In this document: positions 6,806 through 14,702 of the stretch, piece after piece
Position numbering within the stretch: position 1 is the stretch's first letter
How the letters are laid out: each line of letters opens with the position of its first letter
Origin: Candidatus Azobacteroides sp.
GTDB lineage: Bacteria; Bacteroidota; Bacteroidia; Bacteroidales; WRGA01
Length of the DNA: 36,952 nucleotides
Direction: 5' to 3'
NCBI GenBank assembly: GCA_009787405.1
Contig: WRGA01000104.1
Span: 1-36,952, forward strand
The notes under the pieces: model-generated
The model's database searches: none
What the model was told of the DNA's origin: nothing
The model's input: only the letters and a program-made list of their open reading frames with translations
Made by a program: the position numbers and the translations under genes

Positions 6806-7678
6806 TCAGACTCTTTTGGCAAACAAAAGCATCAACGCCTTTACATAATCTTCGTTGGTTTTTACCGATACAGCATCCACTTTGCTTCGAATAAATGCGT
6901 CATTTGTTTTGAGGTTGAGCGCCGTCCAATTCTCTTCGAATCTTTTTCGTTCCTTGGCCGAAGAAGTATCAATCCACTGTTCTTTGCCCGTTTCCGCATC
7001 TTTTAATTTAATCAGTCCGATGGACGGGATTTTCGTATCCCGTTCGTCGTAAACCTGAACGGCTGCCACATCGTGTTTTTTGTTGGCAATGGTCAGTGCA
7101 TCTTTAAAATTTTCGGGGTCGATAAAATCGGAGATCAAAAAAGCCGTGCAACGTTTTTTGATGGCGTTGGTCAGGTATTTCAATACTTGAGAAATATTGG
7201 TGGCTTTGTCTTGCGGTTCGAAATCGATCAGTTCCCGGATGATGTATAAAATGTGTTTCCGCCCTTTTTGAGGCGGAATAAACTTTTCTATTTTATCCGA
7301 AAAAAAGATGACGCCGATTTTGTCGTTGTTTAAAATGGCTGAAAAGGCCAATGTGGCGGCAATCTCGGTCATCATGTTTTGTTTTGTCATTTCTTTCGAA
7401 CCGAACTCCCGGCTTCCCGAAACGTCGATCAGAAGCATTACCGTTAATTCGCGTTCTTCCTCGAATACTTTAATGTACGGACGATTATAGTGGGCCGTCA
7501 CATTCCAGTCGATGTCCCGGACATCATCTCCGAATTCATATTCCCGGACTTCGGAAAAAGCCATACCTCTTCCTTTGAACGCAGAATGGTATTGTCCGGC
7601 AAAAATATTTTTGGACAATCCTCTGGTTTTGATTTCGATTTGACGAACTTTTTTTAATAATTCACCGGTTGTTGCCAC
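6806..7678 (-). CDS. DUF58 family protein (VWA-like), MoxR partner
   Basis: 290 residues with no signal or membrane segment. The N-terminal part shows the DUF58 signature GRGMAFSEVREYEFGDDVRD...IDWNVTAHYNRPYIKVFEEERE, followed by a VWA-like fold with DVSGS at 85-89 as a metal site. DUF58 proteins are almost always encoded beside moxR and are thought to act as adaptors of the MoxR ATPase. Here one unrelated gene and a repeat lie between the two. Confidence 0.88.
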   Translation of the reverse strand: MATTGELLKKVRQIEIKTRGLSKNIFAGQYHSAFKGRGMAFSEVREYEFGDDVRDIDWNVTAHYNRPYIKVFEEERELTVMLLIDVSGSREFGSKEMTKQNMMTEIAATLAFSAILNNDKIGVIFFSDKIEKFIPPQKGRKHILYIIRELIDFEPQDKATNISQVLKYLTNAIKKRCTAFLISDFIDPENFKDALTIANKKHDVAAVQVYDERDTKIPSIGLIKLKDAETGKEQWIDTSSAKERKRFEENWTALNLKTNDAFIRSKVDAVSVKTNEDYVKALMLLFAKRV

Positions 7679-7741
7679 AAGGTATTTTTAATTTCACGAT
7701 TTATAATTTGCAATTTATAATTTTCGGAGTTGATCTTGTCA

Positions 7742-8251
7742 TCAATCTTCATCGTTGTAACATACGGTTATTTCGGTGACTATTCTGTCGGTTGTTTTAA
7801 ACAAAATATAGGTTCCGGCATCATCGTCTTTTAATGCAATACCTTGAACTTTATCTTTGGGTACGCCGCTGTTGCTGTCATCATACCAATTCTGAATGTT
7901 GATGCTGTATTTGTCGTAGATGCCGAGGATCTGCATTTTATTGCTCCCGATACCGACTCCGCTTTTTGTTTTTAAGGGGGTATCGGATGATTTAATGCTT
8001 GATAACACTAAATCTTCTTCTTCTCCCACCTGAAATGACAGCGTATAAACGGAGCCTTTGTATGTGATTTTAACCTCTGAGTCATCGTTTAGAATAATCG
8101 GTTTATTAATGATGGTTTCGATTTCCGCTTTTTTGGCGCCGAGCTTGAACGGGCCGATTCTCATGGTGGAAATGTAATCAGAACCGGATTGTTGAGCTTG
8201 GCCTGATGCACAAAAAAGAAGCAGGATCAATATCGGATATATTTTTTTCAT
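7742..8251 (-). CDS. Exported protein of unknown function inside the moxR-bat operon
   Basis: 169 residues with a clear signal peptide (MKKIYPILILLLFCASGQA, cleavage near 20). The mature part has KLGAKKAEIETIINKP and VGIGSNKMQILGIYDKY, a twice-repeated pattern of the kind seen in small beta-rich periplasmic proteins, and ends in acidic residues. I do not recognise a family. It lies between moxR and the DUF58 gene, with 188 bases and a dispersed repeat on the moxR side and 63 bases on the other. Those genes are normally adjacent, so this gene looks like an insertion into the operon. Confidence 0.7.
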   Translation of the reverse strand: MKKIYPILILLLFCASGQAQQSGSDYISTMRIGPFKLGAKKAEIETIINKPIILNDDSEVKITYKGSVYTLSFQVGEEEDLVLSSIKSSDTPLKTKSGVGIGSNKMQILGIYDKYSINIQNWYDDSNSGVPKDKVQGIALKDDDAGTYILFKTTDRIVTEITVCYNDED

Positions 8252-8286
8252 TAATTCGGTTTTTTCAAATCATTATTATTAAGCAT

Positions 8287-8397
8287 GCCGTAAAAAATAA
8301 TTTATATTTTAAACGCAAAGCCGGAAAAATGCGAAGTTTAAAATCTTTGTGACTTTGTGTTTTTGCGTTTAAAATAGTAGATATTAAATTCTTCCAT
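8287..8397 (+). repeat. Dispersed hairpin repeat, copy 2
   Basis: It runs from GCCGTAAAAAATAATTTATA through the paired core GCGAAGTTTAAAATCTTTGTG to TAGATATTAAATTCTTCC. It lies in the gap between moxR and the unknown exported gene, so it would be transcribed within the operon and could fold into a stem. Confidence 0.8.
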
Positions 8398-8439
8398 CTC
8401 TATATTATTTTGTCTCTTGATGTTTGTGCATATCGTTAT

Positions 8440-9435
8440 TTACGGAACTTCCACTTTATTCAAAATTTCGCTGATGATTTCTTCGGAAGTCATTTCATTC
8501 GCTTCTGCGTCGTAGCTCAATCCGATCCGGTGGCGCATAACATCATGACAAATGGCCCGCACGTCTTCCGGAATCACGTACCCCCGACGTTTGATGAACG
8601 CATAAGCTCTTGCCGCCAATGCCAGATTGATGGAAGCACGAGGAGAGGCTCCGAACGAAATCATGCTTTTCAGGTTCGCTAATCCGTGATCTTGGGGATA
8701 ACGAGTCGAAAACACAATGTCGACAATGTATTTTTCGATTTTTTCGTCGAGGTATACTTCTTGTACGACTTTACGGGCATCCAAAATTTCTTCGGCTTTT
8801 AAAACCGGCTTAAGCACTTTCTTTTCTCCGGTGATATTTTGACGGATGATTTGTTTTTCTTCTTCTTTCTTGGGATACCCGATAATCACTTTCAACATGA
8901 AACGGTCGACTTGTGCTTCGGGCAATGCATACGTTCCTTCCTGCTCGATCGGGTTTTGTGTTGCCATCACCAAAAACGGATCTTGCAGCTTGTAGGTATT
9001 GTCCCCGATGGTTACCTGACGTTCCTGCATCCCTTCCAACAAGGCGCTCTGAACTTTTGCCGGGGCACGGTTTATTTCATCCGCCAATATAAAATTGGCG
9101 AAAATAGGCCCTTTTTTGATCAAAAATTCCTCTGTTTTCTGACTGTAGATCATGGTGCCGACAACGTCTGCCGGCAATAAGTCGGGCGTAAATTGGATTC
9201 GGCTGTATTTGGCATCCACCAAAGATGCCAATGTCTTTATGGCTAATGTTTTAGCTAATCCCGGAACTCCTTCCAGCAGAATATGACCATCGGAAAGCAA
9301 CCCGATTAAAAGGGATTCTATTAAATGTTTTTGGCCTACGATTACCTGATCCATGCCCATTGTAATCATATTCAGGAACGAACTCTTACTTTCAATCCGT
9401 TCGGTTAACTCTCGAAGATCTACCGTTTGACTCAT
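8440..9435 (-). CDS. moxR: MoxR-type AAA+ ATPase
   Basis: 331 residues, full length for the family. Walker A is GVPGLAKT (56-63), Walker B FILADE (115-120) followed by INRAPAKVQSALLEGMQE, and sensor 1 is ATQNP (158-162); the C-terminal lid domain includes ISFGASPRASINLALAARA. MoxR proteins are chaperone-like ATPases that act with VWA proteins, here DUF58 and BatA. It is the first gene of the operon, with a promoter-like TACTTTTG box 46 bases upstream. Confidence 0.93.
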   Translation of the reverse strand: MSQTVDLRELTERIESKSSFLNMITMGMDQVIVGQKHLIESLLIGLLSDGHILLEGVPGLAKTLAIKTLASLVDAKYSRIQFTPDLLPADVVGTMIYSQKTEEFLIKKGPIFANFILADEINRAPAKVQSALLEGMQERQVTIGDNTYKLQDPFLVMATQNPIEQEGTYALPEAQVDRFMLKVIIGYPKKEEEKQIIRQNITGEKKVLKPVLKAEEILDARKVVQEVYLDEKIEKYIVDIVFSTRYPQDHGLANLKSMISFGASPRASINLALAARAYAFIKRRGYVIPEDVRAICHDVMRHRIGLSYDAEANEMTSEEIISEILNKVEVP

Positions 9436-9480
9436 ATTGATATGTTTTTTATTTTATATTCTTTTTATTTTGAAGGCTTG

Positions 9481-9488
9481 CAAAAGTA
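9481..9488 (-). promoter_or_regulatory. Promoter -7 box for the moxR-bat operon
   Basis: TACTTTTG on the minus strand fits TAnnTTTG, 45 bases before the moxR ATG. A -33 element is not clear. Confidence 0.5.
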
Positions 9489-9634
9489 AAGAGGATACCG
9501 CTCTTTTGCATTACATTTTCTGATAAAAATTGTTAATGGATTAACTAAAAAAGCAAAAGTTTTAAGGATTGGAATGAAGCATCAAGAGCCGGCATTCCGA
9601 TTCTCAGGCTTGATTTTTGATACCGAATCATCTT

Positions 9635-11566
9635 TTACTTGACCTTTTCTGTCAGCATGGCATCTCCTTTTCTTTTGGCTAATTCTATGGCTTCCGGGCT
9701 TTGAATATCAAATCCGTAAGCATCGGGATTCGGAATGATCAGCTGAATTCCCGAATCTAATTTTATCGGATCGGGAATCAAACTTTTATTGGCTTCGTAT
9801 AAATATATCCAAAAGATCTTGTTCCCGTAATATTTTTCCGACAAGGTAAACAGATCTACTCCCGGTTTAATGTCTTCGACGCCCAAAACTTTGTCGACGT
9901 CGTTATTTTCTGTGTCATTCGGGGATGATTCCGGTTTTGAGTGAGACATTTCGGAACTGACTTGAATGACCTCTTTTTTATCCGAATTTACTTTGATGAC
10001 GACAATCATTAATAGAACAATGAATGAGATGGCCGAAATAAATAAGATTCGCTTTTTCTTGTTTTTTATTTTTACGTCCGTGTCGGAGGAATCTTCATTT
10101 TCCGGAACCAATAACCGGTTTTCTTCTTTTTTTTCGGATTCGGATTTTTCCGGATCATTGGCCGGACTTTCCGTAGAATTTGTATCGGTACCGGATTCAA
10201 CTACCGGTGTTACGGGTTCCCGGTAGGCATTTTTCGGCATGTTTCCGGATGTTTCCTCTTCTTCTTTCAGATAATAGGAGTCAACCGTCGACATGATTGC
10301 GTCGATGTCGATGGGATTAAAATTGACGAATGCCGGTGGAACGTGGGTTTCTTCCCGGTCAGATTCGATTTCTTTTTCATCGTTCGGAATTTGATGTTCC
10401 GGCGTTTGTTGCTCCGGTGTTTGATCAAAATGGTCACGACCATCCTCTATGGCTTCCTCTGTGTCGACTGCGGTCATGATTGCCTCAATATCGATATTGA
10501 TGTCTGAAATGGCGGCTTCCGTGATATTGTCTTCTGAAACGGATGCTCTCTCTGCGATATAATGCTCTATTTCCGTCGTGATTTCAGGAATGTTTTCATC
10601 TGTTGTTTCCGGCTGTTCTTGCTGTTCCGGCAGAACGTATTGATTTTCCGGCTGTATATTTTCAACGGTAATAACAGCGGCTGTTTCCTGTTCATCGGTT
10701 CCGGGTTCCGGTTGATTTTCGGAATTGTCATTATCGTTGTCATTGATCGATACCGGAAATGTTTCGACTGTTTCTTCAATTATTTCTTCAATATGCTCGA
10801 CTGCATTGCACGGAGTCGGCAGGTTGTTGGCTGTATTTTCCGGTTCTTCGACAAGTGTTTCTTGTGTTTTTTCGAGAAGATCGGATGATGCAGAAACGTT
10901 TATCGTGTCTTTGGGGGATGTTTGGATGGTTTTTACGATTTTTTCCAAATCCTCGAAGATTTCTTTCGGAGAAGGTTGTTTCTTTTCCGGCAATTTTTTG
11001 ATTCCGACGATAATCGGTTCAAAAAAAGAAAATGCCTTATTGATTTCGTCCCGGAATGATTTTTCCGGAAGGAAAATGATCCGGTATCTGTTGCGGTATG
11101 TTGTGGATGCCGGGTGAAAAGAAAATTCGGGTTTCAGTTGTTTCTTAAATGTACCCAATCCGTTTAATGTGCAAAAAGAATCTGTTTCCAGTAATGTCGA
11201 GATTTCCTTGATCAAAAAGTCTGAAAAAAGTTGGGCGGACGCTTCATCCAAACCGGCCTGAATGGTGATTAATGTTTTCAAATCGCGAATGCGGGTATCC
11301 GGGATGATTCCGATTGAAGAAGAATGGATGAATGTTATATTGGGAACTAATTTGGGCGGGATAAGGACCTTGACAAGTTTATCCGGATAAATCAGTATTT
11401 GTTCCATCCTTTTTTCCGTTCCGAATAAAGCAATGTCATTCACCAAAATGGTTTCACCCAAAAGAAGTCTTTGCTTGATCACCGAAATAGTGGCTTCGAT
11501 GATTTGAGACGTCATCTTTTCGGATAAATTCAGTTTTCCGGCTAAATGAGATATCATCTTTTTCAT
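9635..11566 (-). CDS. HU-like DNA-binding protein with membrane anchor and LysM domain
   Basis: 643 residues. Residues about 1-88 form an HU/IHF-like domain (ISHLAGKLNLSEKMTSQIIE, then a VNDIALFGTEKR strand region), and about 93-180 a second HU-like domain (CTLNGLGTFKKQLKP). An acidic, Pro/Gln/Glu-rich linker of about 300 residues follows, then one membrane segment (506-526, after KNKKKR) and a LysM-like domain (about 562-612: VDLFTLSEKYYGNKIFWIYLY...IQLIIPNP). The positive-inside rule puts the HU part in the cytoplasm and LysM in the periplasm, so it could link nucleoid and peptidoglycan. A short motif, IDIEAIMTAVD/IDIDAIMSTVD, occurs twice in the linker (358-368, 419-429). It lies 76 bases downstream of rimO. 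The architecture resembles the HU-CCDC81 type proteins of Bacteroidota. Confidence 0.85.
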   Translation of the reverse strand: MKKMISHLAGKLNLSEKMTSQIIEATISVIKQRLLLGETILVNDIALFGTEKRMEQILIYPDKLVKVLIPPKLVPNITFIHSSSIGIIPDTRIRDLKTLITIQAGLDEASAQLFSDFLIKEISTLLETDSFCTLNGLGTFKKQLKPEFSFHPASTTYRNRYRIIFLPEKSFRDEINKAFSFFEPIIVGIKKLPEKKQPSPKEIFEDLEKIVKTIQTSPKDTINVSASSDLLEKTQETLVEEPENTANNLPTPCNAVEHIEEIIEETVETFPVSINDNDNDNSENQPEPGTDEQETAAVITVENIQPENQYVLPEQQEQPETTDENIPEITTEIEHYIAERASVSEDNITEAAISDINIDIEAIMTAVDTEEAIEDGRDHFDQTPEQQTPEHQIPNDEKEIESDREETHVPPAFVNFNPIDIDAIMSTVDSYYLKEEEETSGNMPKNAYREPVTPVVESGTDTNSTESPANDPEKSESEKKEENRLLVPENEDSSDTDVKIKNKKKRILFISAISFIVLLMIVVIKVNSDKKEVIQVSSEMSHSKPESSPNDTENNDVDKVLGVEDIKPGVDLFTLSEKYYGNKIFWIYLYEANKSLIPDPIKLDSGIQLIIPNPDAYGFDIQSPEAIELAKRKGDAMLTEKVK

Positions 11567-11587
11567 TCGATTCGTATTTTTTAAGTA

Positions 11588-11630
11588 TGTCGTAAAAAAT
11601 AGTAGATATTAAATTCTGCCATGTACTTAG
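11588..11630 (+). repeat. Dispersed repeat lacking its hairpin core
   Basis: GTCGTAAAAAATAGTAGATATTAAATTCTGCC joins the left end (GCCGTAAAAAATA) directly to the right end (TAGTAGATATTAAATTC) of the copy at 8287-8397. It lies between rimO and the HU-LysM gene. Confidence 0.7.
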
Positions 11631-11642
11631 AGTAATATAACT

Positions 11643-12965
11643 TCAAGAAATTGCAACATCAGAATATGTTTTCGATACTTCTCCGAATAAATCGAATCCT
11701 TGGGTTCCAGTTATGCGTACCGGTCGGAAATCTCCGGGAATCAGTCGTTGATCTTTTTGGATCAAAACTTCGGGATCGACTTCCGGAGAATCATATTCGG
11801 TTCGTCCGATATAATAATCCTTTTCTTCTCTGTCGATAATGGTTTTAAAGGTTTGTCCGATTTTCCGGCCGGCGATTTCCCCGGCGATTTCTTCCTGTAT
11901 CGACATTATTTCGTCTAACCGGCGTTGTTTTTCTTCGCTCGGAATCAGATCTTGATAATGAATGTTGGAATATGTTCCTTCTTCATCTGAATATACAAAA
12001 CCGCCCAATCGTTCAAAACGAATGTCTCTTGCAAATTGTTTTAATTCGTCGAAGTCTTTTTCCGTTTCACCCGGATGCCCGACCATCAGGGTTGTGCGCA
12101 AATGAATGTCCGGTATGTCTTTCCTGATTTTTTCGATTAACCCGTATGTTTCTTTTCGGGTGATGTTCCGCCGCATCAACTTCAACATGTTGTTGCTGAT
12201 GTGTTGAAAGGCAATGTCCAAATAGTTGCAAACGTTATCCCGCTCCCGCATGACCCGCAGTAAATCGTCCGGGAAAAGGGCCGGGTAAGCATAATGTAAC
12301 CTGATCCACGCCAATCCGTTTATATCCGATAATTTTTCCACCAATTCGGGCAATTGTTTTTTTTGGGTGGTGTCCAATCCGTAAAATGTGAGATCTTGCG
12401 CAATCAGTTGAATTTCTTTGACTCCTTTTTCAACCAGTATTTTGGCTTCATTCACAATATCCTGCATCGGTCGGGAGATATGCTTTCCCGTGATGATGGG
12501 GATTGCGCAATATGAACAGGTACGACTGCATCCTTCCGATATCTTGACATAAGCATAATGCGGAGGAGTTGTCAATTCTCTTTCCAAGCGTAAGGAAGCA
12601 TGATATGATTTTCCCAAATCAGTGATTAATCCGTTCCAGTCGAATTTTCCGTAAAATTTGTCGACTTCGGGAATTTCTTCCTGCAATTCTTTGAGATAGC
12701 GCTCCGACAAACATCCCATGACAAACAGTTTTTTCAACCGCTTCTTTTTCTTTGCATCGACAAATTGCAGGATGGTGTTGACGGATTCTTCTTTGGCATC
12801 GCCGATAAAACCGCAAGTATTTATGACGACAATTTCTCCTTCTACTTTGTCGGAATCGTGTTTTACCGTATATCCGGATGCCGTTAACTGACGTATGAGC
12901 CTTTCTGAATCCACGATGTTTTTCGAACACCCCAGCGTGATGATGTCAATTCTGTTTTTTTTCAT
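11643..12965 (-). CDS. rimO: Ribosomal protein S12 methylthiotransferase RimO
   Basis: 440 residues, the normal size. The N-terminal UPF0004 domain has the three cysteines of the auxiliary cluster (C13 in LGCSKN, C51 in NTCGFIG, C85 in MGCLSERY). The radical-SAM motif C-x3-C-x2-C is C146-C150-C153 in EGCSRTCSYCAIP, and a C-terminal TRAM domain ends the protein. RimO adds a methylthio group to a conserved aspartate of ribosomal protein S12. The LGCSKN(I/V)VDSE signature separates RimO from MiaB. Confidence 0.95.
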   Translation of the reverse strand: MKKNRIDIITLGCSKNIVDSERLIRQLTASGYTVKHDSDKVEGEIVVINTCGFIGDAKEESVNTILQFVDAKKKKRLKKLFVMGCLSERYLKELQEEIPEVDKFYGKFDWNGLITDLGKSYHASLRLERELTTPPHYAYVKISEGCSRTCSYCAIPIITGKHISRPMQDIVNEAKILVEKGVKEIQLIAQDLTFYGLDTTQKKQLPELVEKLSDINGLAWIRLHYAYPALFPDDLLRVMRERDNVCNYLDIAFQHISNNMLKLMRRNITRKETYGLIEKIRKDIPDIHLRTTLMVGHPGETEKDFDELKQFARDIRFERLGGFVYSDEEGTYSNIHYQDLIPSEEKQRRLDEIMSIQEEIAGEIAGRKIGQTFKTIIDREEKDYYIGRTEYDSPEVDPEVLIQKDQRLIPGDFRPVRITGTQGFDLFGEVSKTYSDVAIS

Positions 12966-12989
12966 TCATTTATCTTGTCAATGAAAAAA

Positions 12990-12997
12990 CAAAGGTA
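12990..12997 (-). promoter_or_regulatory. Promoter -7 box for rimO
   Basis: TACCTTTG on the minus strand fits TAnnTTTG, 25 bases before the rimO start. Confidence 0.5.
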
Positions 12998-13040
12998 CAA
13001 AAAGCCGGCTGAAAAAGGATATTAAATCCGAATAAGTATA

Positions 13041-13178
13041 TTGCAAAAAACAATTTATGTTTTAAACGCCAAATCGCAAGGACGGAAAGACATAAAGTTT
13101 AAATTCTTTGCGACTTTGTGTCTTTCCGTCTTCGCGGTTGAAATAATAGACCTTAAATTTTGCCGAGTCCATGTACTT
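13041..13178 (+). repeat. Dispersed hairpin repeat, copy 3
   Basis: It runs from TTATGTTTTAAACGCCAAAT through ACGGAAAGACATAAAGTTTA and CTTTGTGTCTTTCCGTC to TTGCCGAG...TGTACTTA. ACGGAAAGACA and TGTCTTTCCGT form a perfect 11-bp arm pair, so this copy would make a longer stem than the others. It lies between the ompA terminator and the rimO promoter. Confidence 0.8.
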
Positions 13179-13188
13179 ATTAAGCATG

Positions 13189-13220
13189 AAAAAAGCAACC
13201 CCGTATGAGGTTGCTTTTTT
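13189..13220 (-). terminator. Rho-independent terminator after the OmpA-type gene
   Basis: A perfect 12-bp stem, AAAAAAGCAACC (13189-13200) with GGTTGCTTTTTT (13209-13220), and an 8-base loop. The A/T tails on both sides allow use on either strand; the ompA stop is 23 bases away on the minus strand. Confidence 0.85.
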
Positions 13221-13242
13221 ATGATTAATCATTTTCTGGTGA

Positions 13243-14397
13243 TTACTTTTGCGGAACAAAGATAACAACGCGGTTCCATTCGTTGGTAGAATACGGTTGT
13301 ACTTTATCACCGTCCCAAGAAGTTTCGATACGGTTTTGAGCAATTCCGTATTTGTCGGCCAACATTTTGGTAACGGCTTTTGCTCGTTGTTCACTAAGTT
13401 TCAGGTTAAGGGTCGGATTACCTGTTTTCTTGTCGGCATAACCTACAACTTTGATGTTTACGTCCGGATGATTCTTCAAGTAGTCAGACGCAAGGTAAAC
13501 GTTAAGTTGTTGATCTGTTGTGATAACAGAACTTCCGATAGAAAATTTAACCACTCCGAATGCTGCGGGAGGACATTCGCCTTGAACAACAGTCGCTGGT
13601 TTCGGTACTTCCGGACAATTAACGGCAGGACAAGGAGGACAAGTTTTGGCCAAGCAAGCATTCAAATCATTACGCAAAGAATTGATTTGTCCGTTCAATT
13701 GATCGATCAAAGCTTGATCCATCGGTTGGCATACTTCGAAATCGCGTTTTTTGAATTTGTAAGTAAGACCTATAGTTGCGGCTGCAATACCTTCATAAGA
13801 ACGATCGACAACGACATTGTTGAAGTCGTCTCCTGTCATCATGCCTTGTACTTCCAGGTTCAAATCAATCGCATTTGTCAAGCGGAATCCCAAAAGAACA
13901 CCACCGTTGATGCTTGCATTTCTCCTTTTGCCCCATGTAAAAGGAGCATCATTATCTGCGAATCTGTAATTGAACCCTGCTCCCAACCACGGAGTGATGG
14001 TGAAAAAACGATTCGGATTGTACTTCCCGAATAAGTTGTTCAAATTGAACATAACATCCCCGTGGCCGCCAATATATTTAATTTTGTTGTCGCCATAGAT
14101 GGGTTTGTCATACACTGACCAACCGTATCCTTGGATACGCAATCCGATTACCGGAGTAAAGTATTTACCCACAGAGAGTGTTACCGCCGGAGTCCAATAG
14201 TCTTTAAACTTAAAGAAATCGCCTCTTTGATCGTCTCGATAACTTTCACCGATAAAGGTTTGTACACCGCCGCCGGCGGAAATAAACCAATTATCCCAGA
14301 ATTTGTTTAAGCTGACAGTCTCTTTTTGCGATTGAGAGAACGCAAAAAGCGGCACCATCACGAATAATAACGCAATTAAGTGTTTACGTGTTTTCAT
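13243..14397 (-). CDS. OmpA-family outer membrane protein
   Basis: 384 residues from the ATG at 14397, chosen because MKTRKHLIALLFVMVPLFAFSQ is a complete signal peptide and GAGGAG lies just before it; an upstream start at 14466 would bury the signal. The middle part is an 8-strand-barrel-like domain (NWFISAGGGVQTFIGE...). A proline/cysteine-rich hinge follows (CLAKTCPPCPAVNCPEVP), then the OmpA C-terminal peptidoglycan-binding domain (IKVVGYADKKTGNPTLNLKLSEQRAKAV, ending NRVVIFVPQK). It probably anchors the outer membrane to peptidoglycan and is likely abundant. Transcribed alone: terminator after, promoter box before. Confidence 0.92.
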   Translation of the reverse strand: MKTRKHLIALLFVMVPLFAFSQSQKETVSLNKFWDNWFISAGGGVQTFIGESYRDDQRGDFFKFKDYWTPAVTLSVGKYFTPVIGLRIQGYGWSVYDKPIYGDNKIKYIGGHGDVMFNLNNLFGKYNPNRFFTITPWLGAGFNYRFADNDAPFTWGKRRNASINGGVLLGFRLTNAIDLNLEVQGMMTGDDFNNVVVDRSYEGIAAATIGLTYKFKKRDFEVCQPMDQALIDQLNGQINSLRNDLNACLAKTCPPCPAVNCPEVPKPATVVQGECPPAAFGVVKFSIGSSVITTDQQLNVYLASDYLKNHPDVNIKVVGYADKKTGNPTLNLKLSEQRAKAVTKMLADKYGIAQNRIETSWDGDKVQPYSTNEWNRVVIFVPQK

Positions 14398-14476
14398 TTC
14401 TCCTCTTTTTAAATTTGAAAATTTAGTTATTAATGTTATACAGTTCATAATTATCTCTCCTTTCATAGCTGAATTT

Positions 14477-14508
14477 ATTGTGTTCCTGTTTATTAAACGT
14501 TATTTTTG
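14477..14508 (+). promoter_or_regulatory. Possible plus-strand promoter toward the FemAB-like gene
   Basis: ATTG at 14477-14480 and TATTTTTG at 14501-14508 are separated by 20 bases, close to the Bacteroidota TTTG-N19-TAnnTTTG pattern. It is 195 bases from the gene and lies within the ompA leader, so opposing transcription is possible. Confidence 0.3.
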
Positions 14509-14534
14509 CAGATATTCCGGGAGAATATCCGCTG

Positions 14535-14542
14535 CAAAGATA
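14535..14542 (-). promoter_or_regulatory. Promoter -7 box for the OmpA-type gene
   Basis: TATCTTTG on the minus strand fits TAnnTTTG and gives a leader of about 130 bases before the ATG at 14397. Confidence 0.5.
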
Positions 14543-14702
14543 TGAAAAATATTTATGTTTGTATCTTTTTAGCTTTGAATGTTACTTTTTGAATGATTTT
14601 TAATTTTTTTTCACGAATTTTACTGCAAATATAAAATCTTGAAAAAATTAGTTAAAATCGATATTATTCGAGTATTAATTCGGGATAAATACGTTGAAAT
14701 CA

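Noticed and set aside
13249-14034. A 261-codon open frame antisense to the OmpA-type gene
   Set aside because: The OmpA frame has a signal peptide, ribosome-binding site, terminator and conserved domains; the antisense frame has none.
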